Position numbers and translations under genes: made by a program
The notes under the pieces: model-generated
The model's database searches: none
Told to the model about the DNA's origin: nothing
The model's input: only the letters and a program-made list of their open reading frames with translations
From: Acidimicrobiales bacterium
Lineage (GTDB): Bacteria > Actinomycetota > Acidimicrobiia > Acidimicrobiales > Poriferisodalaceae
DNA: 64,000 bases
Assembly (NCBI GenBank): GCA_041394185.1
Contig: JAWKIQ010000004.1
Coordinates: 372,001-436,000, forward strand
Direction of reading: 5' to 3'
Shown: piece by piece, positions 61,543 through 64,000 of the stretch
How positions within the stretch are numbered: position 1 is the stretch's first letter
Layout: the number at the start of each line of letters is the position of its first letter

Positions 61543-63545
61543 GACTCACCTCCGTCGGTGGCCACGGCGACCACTCCTGCACGTTTCACTCCGATGAGCT
61601 TCAGTTCGTCGGCTCTGACGCACCGGGTTATCGAGTGCTTGCTCTCGCGCAACTCGACCGGCCCGGCCTTGCAGGCATCGGTGGCGTACTGGCAGCGAGC
61701 TGCGAAGTGGCAGTGGTCGGGCCACTCCCATGGCGGCGGCACCACACCGGCGATGGTGGGCAGAGAGCCGGTTCGTGACTCGTTGCGCGGGATGGCCGTG
61801 ATGAGGCCCTCGGTGTAGGGGTGCTGCGGGTCGTTGAACACCTTGGCCAGATCGCCGGTCTCGACGATCTCGCCCGCGTACATGACCGCTACCTTGTCGG
61901 CGAGATCGGCCACCACACCCAGGTCGTGGGTGATCAGCAGCACCGACACCTCGCGGTCGCGGGCGAGGTCGGCGATGAGGTCGAGCATCTGGCCCTGCAC
62001 CGTGACGTCGAGCGCCGTGGTGGGCTCGTCGGCGATCAGCAACTTGGGCTCGCAAGACAGTGCCATGGCGATCATGACCCGCTGGGCCATGCCACCAGAG
62101 AACTGGTGCGGGAATGCATCGATGCGCTTCTCGGGGTCGGGGATACCGACCTCGCGGAACAGCTCGATGACCCGCTCGCGGGCCTGCTCCTTGTTCATGC
62201 CCAGGTGAACGATCAGCGGCTCGGCCACCTGGCGACCGACCGTGTAGGCCGGGTTGAGGGCCGCTGAAGGTTCCTGGAAGATGATGCCGATCTCCTTGCC
62301 GCGGATCGAGCGGAGATCGTCGAAGTCCATGTTCACCAGCTCTTTGCCGTCGAGCACGATCGACGACGCCGAGGACCGGCCAGGGTCTGGCACCAGACCC
62401 ATCAGCGACAGGGCGGTGATCGACTTACCAGAACCCGACTCGCCAACCAGCGCCAGTACCTGGCCGCGACCGATGTCGAGGTCGACGTCGCGTACCACCG
62501 AAACATCTTCACGGGTGCCGGGGCGGGGGAACCGTATCGACAGGTCGCGCAGGCTCAGCAGCGAACGCTCGGGCACCGGCTTGGTGTCGGGCTTCTTGGG
62601 AACGGCCTCGACGTCGCCGACGCCGACCTTGCCGCCGCGGGCTTCGCGCGAGAATGCGTCGCGCAGACCGTCGCCGAGCACGTTGAACGCCACGATGGTG
62701 AAGAACACCATCAGGCCCGGTGGAATGGCCGGCCAGATGGTGCGGTCGATGCTGTTCTGTGCGTCTCGAAGCATGCGGCCCCAACTGGCCTGGTTGGAGG
62801 TGGCGCCAAGGCCCAGGAAGCTCAGGGCCGCCTCGGCCAGTACCGCCTGAGCGAACAGAAGGGTGGTCTGCACGATCAGTGGGGGAGCGACGTTTGGCAG
62901 GATGTGGCGCCACATGATGCGGTTGCTGCCGGCTCCGGCGGCCCGGGCTCCGTCTACGTACAGCTCTTCGCGGGCTGCGAACACCTCGGCTCGGGTGAGC
63001 CTGGTGATGATCATCGAGTACACGATGCCGATGGCCAGCATGGCGTTGGTGAGGCCTGGGCCCAGGCCGGCGATGATGGCCATGGCCATGACAACCGCGG
63101 GGACGGCCACCACGGTCTCGACGCCTCGCATGATGATGCGGTCGACCCAGCCACGGAAATAGCCGATGGTGAGGCCAAGCGGCACGCCGATGACAAGCGC
63201 AACGGCCACGGCTTCGAGCCCTGCGATCAGGGCATAACGAGCACCGAACATGATGCGCGTCAGCAGGTCGCGACCCACGTGGTCGGTTCCCAGGATGTAG
63301 CCACCCTCGCCCGGGCTGAACAGAATGTCCTGGAAGCGGGTCGCGAAGATGGCGTCGTGTGACGTCAGGTATGGGGCGAAGATCGCCACCAGCGATATGA
63401 GGATCAGGTATGCAAGACCAGCCATGGCGATCTTGTTGCGGCGGATCCTGACCCAGAAACGGCCCGGCGTCTTGGGCGAATCGTCACCGGCGTCGTCGAC
63501 GTCGTCGGTCGCGATCACCTGTTCTGGCTCTACGTGAGCTGTCAT
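61539..63545 (-). CDS. ABC peptide transporter permease - ATP-binding fusion (DppC-DppD type)
   Basis: This 668-aa protein has an N-terminal binding-protein-dependent permease of about 300 residues with several membrane helices (GTDHVGRDLLTRIMFGAR and the EAA-like GAGSNRIMWRHILPN). After a linker comes an Opp/Dpp ATPase with Walker A GESGSGKS, signature FSGGMAQRVMIAMAL and LLIADEP. Such fusions occur in other actinobacteria. ATG 63545 overlaps the upstream permease stop as ATGA. Confidence 0.93.
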   Translation of the reverse strand: MTAHVEPEQVIATDDVDDAGDDSPKTPGRFWVRIRRNKIAMAGLAYLILISLVAIFAPYLTSHDAIFATRFQDILFSPGEGGYILGTDHVGRDLLTRIMFGARYALIAGLEAVAVALVIGVPLGLTIGYFRGWVDRIIMRGVETVVAVPAVVMAMAIIAGLGPGLTNAMLAIGIVYSMIITRLTRAEVFAAREELYVDGARAAGAGSNRIMWRHILPNVAPPLIVQTTLLFAQAVLAEAALSFLGLGATSNQASWGRMLRDAQNSIDRTIWPAIPPGLMVFFTIVAFNVLGDGLRDAFSREARGGKVGVGDVEAVPKKPDTKPVPERSLLSLRDLSIRFPRPGTREDVSVVRDVDLDIGRGQVLALVGESGSGKSITALSLMGLVPDPGRSSASSIVLDGKELVNMDFDDLRSIRGKEIGIIFQEPSAALNPAYTVGRQVAEPLIVHLGMNKEQARERVIELFREVGIPDPEKRIDAFPHQFSGGMAQRVMIAMALSCEPKLLIADEPTTALDVTVQGQMLDLIADLARDREVSVLLITHDLGVVADLADKVAVMYAGEIVETGDLAKVFNDPQHPYTEGLITAIPRNESRTGSLPTIAGVVPPPWEWPDHCHFAARCQYATDACKAGPVELRESKHSITRCVRADELKLIGVKRAGVVAVATDGGES

Positions 63546-64000
63546 TCGGGCCTCACCTTCGGGTTGAGCCAGGCGTAGCTGAGGTCGAGCAGGATGTTGA
63601 CCAACACCACCGTCAAAGCTGCGACCATGACGAAAGCCAGGATCACCGGGATGTTGGAACGCAAGATGGCATCGACGCCCCAGTTGCCGAGGCCCGGGAT
63701 GTTGAAGACCAGCTCGACGAATATCGCGCCGCCGATCAGGGCCGACAGTTGGAAGCCGGCCAGCGTCACAACGGGAATGGCTGCGTTGCGCATGGCGTGC
63801 TTGAAGACCACTCGGCGCACAGGCATGCCCTTGGCCAAAGCGGTGCGGATGTAGTCGCGCTGCAGCACGCCGATCATCGAAGATCGAGACTGGCGGGCAA
63901 TTGCTGCAGAAGAGGAAATGCCCAGCGCAATACAGGGCAGCACCAGCGGCCTGACCCATTCCATGATCGTGCCGGGGCGTTGGGTGGGCCAGATGGCGGG
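63542..64000 (-). CDS. ABC peptide transporter permease (DppB type), 5' end cut off
   Basis: The frame stays open to the right edge, giving 152 visible C-terminal residues. It has the permease EAA region RTALAKGMPVRRVVFKHAMRN and NIPGLGNWGVDAILRSN, as in DppB/OppB. It is the first visible gene of the minus-strand transporter operon; the solute-binding protein is presumably further upstream, outside the window. Confidence 0.92.
   Translation of the reverse strand, partial: PAIWPTQRPGTIMEWVRPLVLPCIALGISSSAAIARQSRSSMIGVLQRDYIRTALAKGMPVRRVVFKHAMRNAAIPVVTLAGFQLSALIGGAIFVELVFNIPGLGNWGVDAILRSNIPVILAFVMVAALTVVLVNILLDLSYAWLNPKVRPE

Overview
The window is gene-dense, high-GC DNA (about two-thirds G+C by eye) with many GTG starts, 4-bp ATGA/GTGA overlaps and almost no intergenic space; no stretch longer than about 140 bases lacks a gene. 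The gene content fits an aerobic actinobacterium. F420-type enzymes are present (Ddn-like nitroreductases, a PPOX/F420 protein, several LLM oxidoreductases). So are acyl-CoA ligases, a P450, a Baeyer-Villiger monooxygenase, an ECF42/DGPF pair and an actinobacterial-type LexA box. Acidimicrobiia is my guess and is inference only. No rRNA, tRNA, CRISPR array, prophage or transposase gene was found.

Layout. 1-3000: a GcvT-domain FAD oxidoreductase (cut by the window edge) divergent from a GntR/FCD regulator. 2990-8903: a four-gene minus-strand operon of two paralogous GT2 glycosyltransferases flanking a small protein with a RiPP-leader-like N-terminus, then a sugar-nucleotide epimerase; a divergent TauD-type dioxygenase and an M3 oligopeptidase lie beside it. 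This is the best candidate for an undescribed biosynthetic system. 8962-13415: two LLM oxidoreductases, a Baeyer-Villiger monooxygenase and a dienelactone hydrolase. 13489-15192: ECF42 sigma factor with its DGPF partner. 15189-26552: membrane protein, SDRs, FAD oxidoreductases, acyl-CoA-dehydrogenase-like protein, esterase, alkylsulfatase, a zincin lipoprotein and an acyl-CoA ligase with a one-base frameshift. 26670-35430: thioesterase, M15-like peptidase, an HNH protein behind a perfect LexA box, quinone-oxidoreductase-like enzyme, Ddn proteins, P450 and a second ligase.

35465-36538 is the clearest unusual gene: a thioredoxin-like (TlpA/redoxin) protein whose active site is W-TGA-G-C, with a strong bacterial SECIS-like hairpin just after the TGA. 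It should be a selenoprotein. 36554-46632 holds membrane proteins, an amidohydrolase, a fasciclin lipoprotein, a tyrosine phosphatase, phosphofructokinase, a hydrolase-OsmC fusion, a histidine phosphatase, an LLM enzyme and an acetyltransferase. 46672-49491 is an ECF sigma/membrane-protein pair facing a copper operon (PCuAC chaperone with a Met/Asp/His-rich tandem insert, SCO1 and a cupredoxin) with an ECF-like promoter between them. 49537-59132 carries a PPOX protein, a GGDEF/EAL protein, a beta-lactamase-fold lipoprotein, a broken acyltransferase, a J-domain protein, a desaturase-PaaX pair, glyoxalase-fold proteins and a CrtC-like protein. 59129-64000 has an arylsulfatase and an Opp/Dpp-type peptide importer (permease, permease-ATPase fusion, frameshifted ATPase).

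Two genes contain one-base deletions that a single extra base in a homopolymer would repair, so assembly or sequencing indels should be considered before calling them dead.
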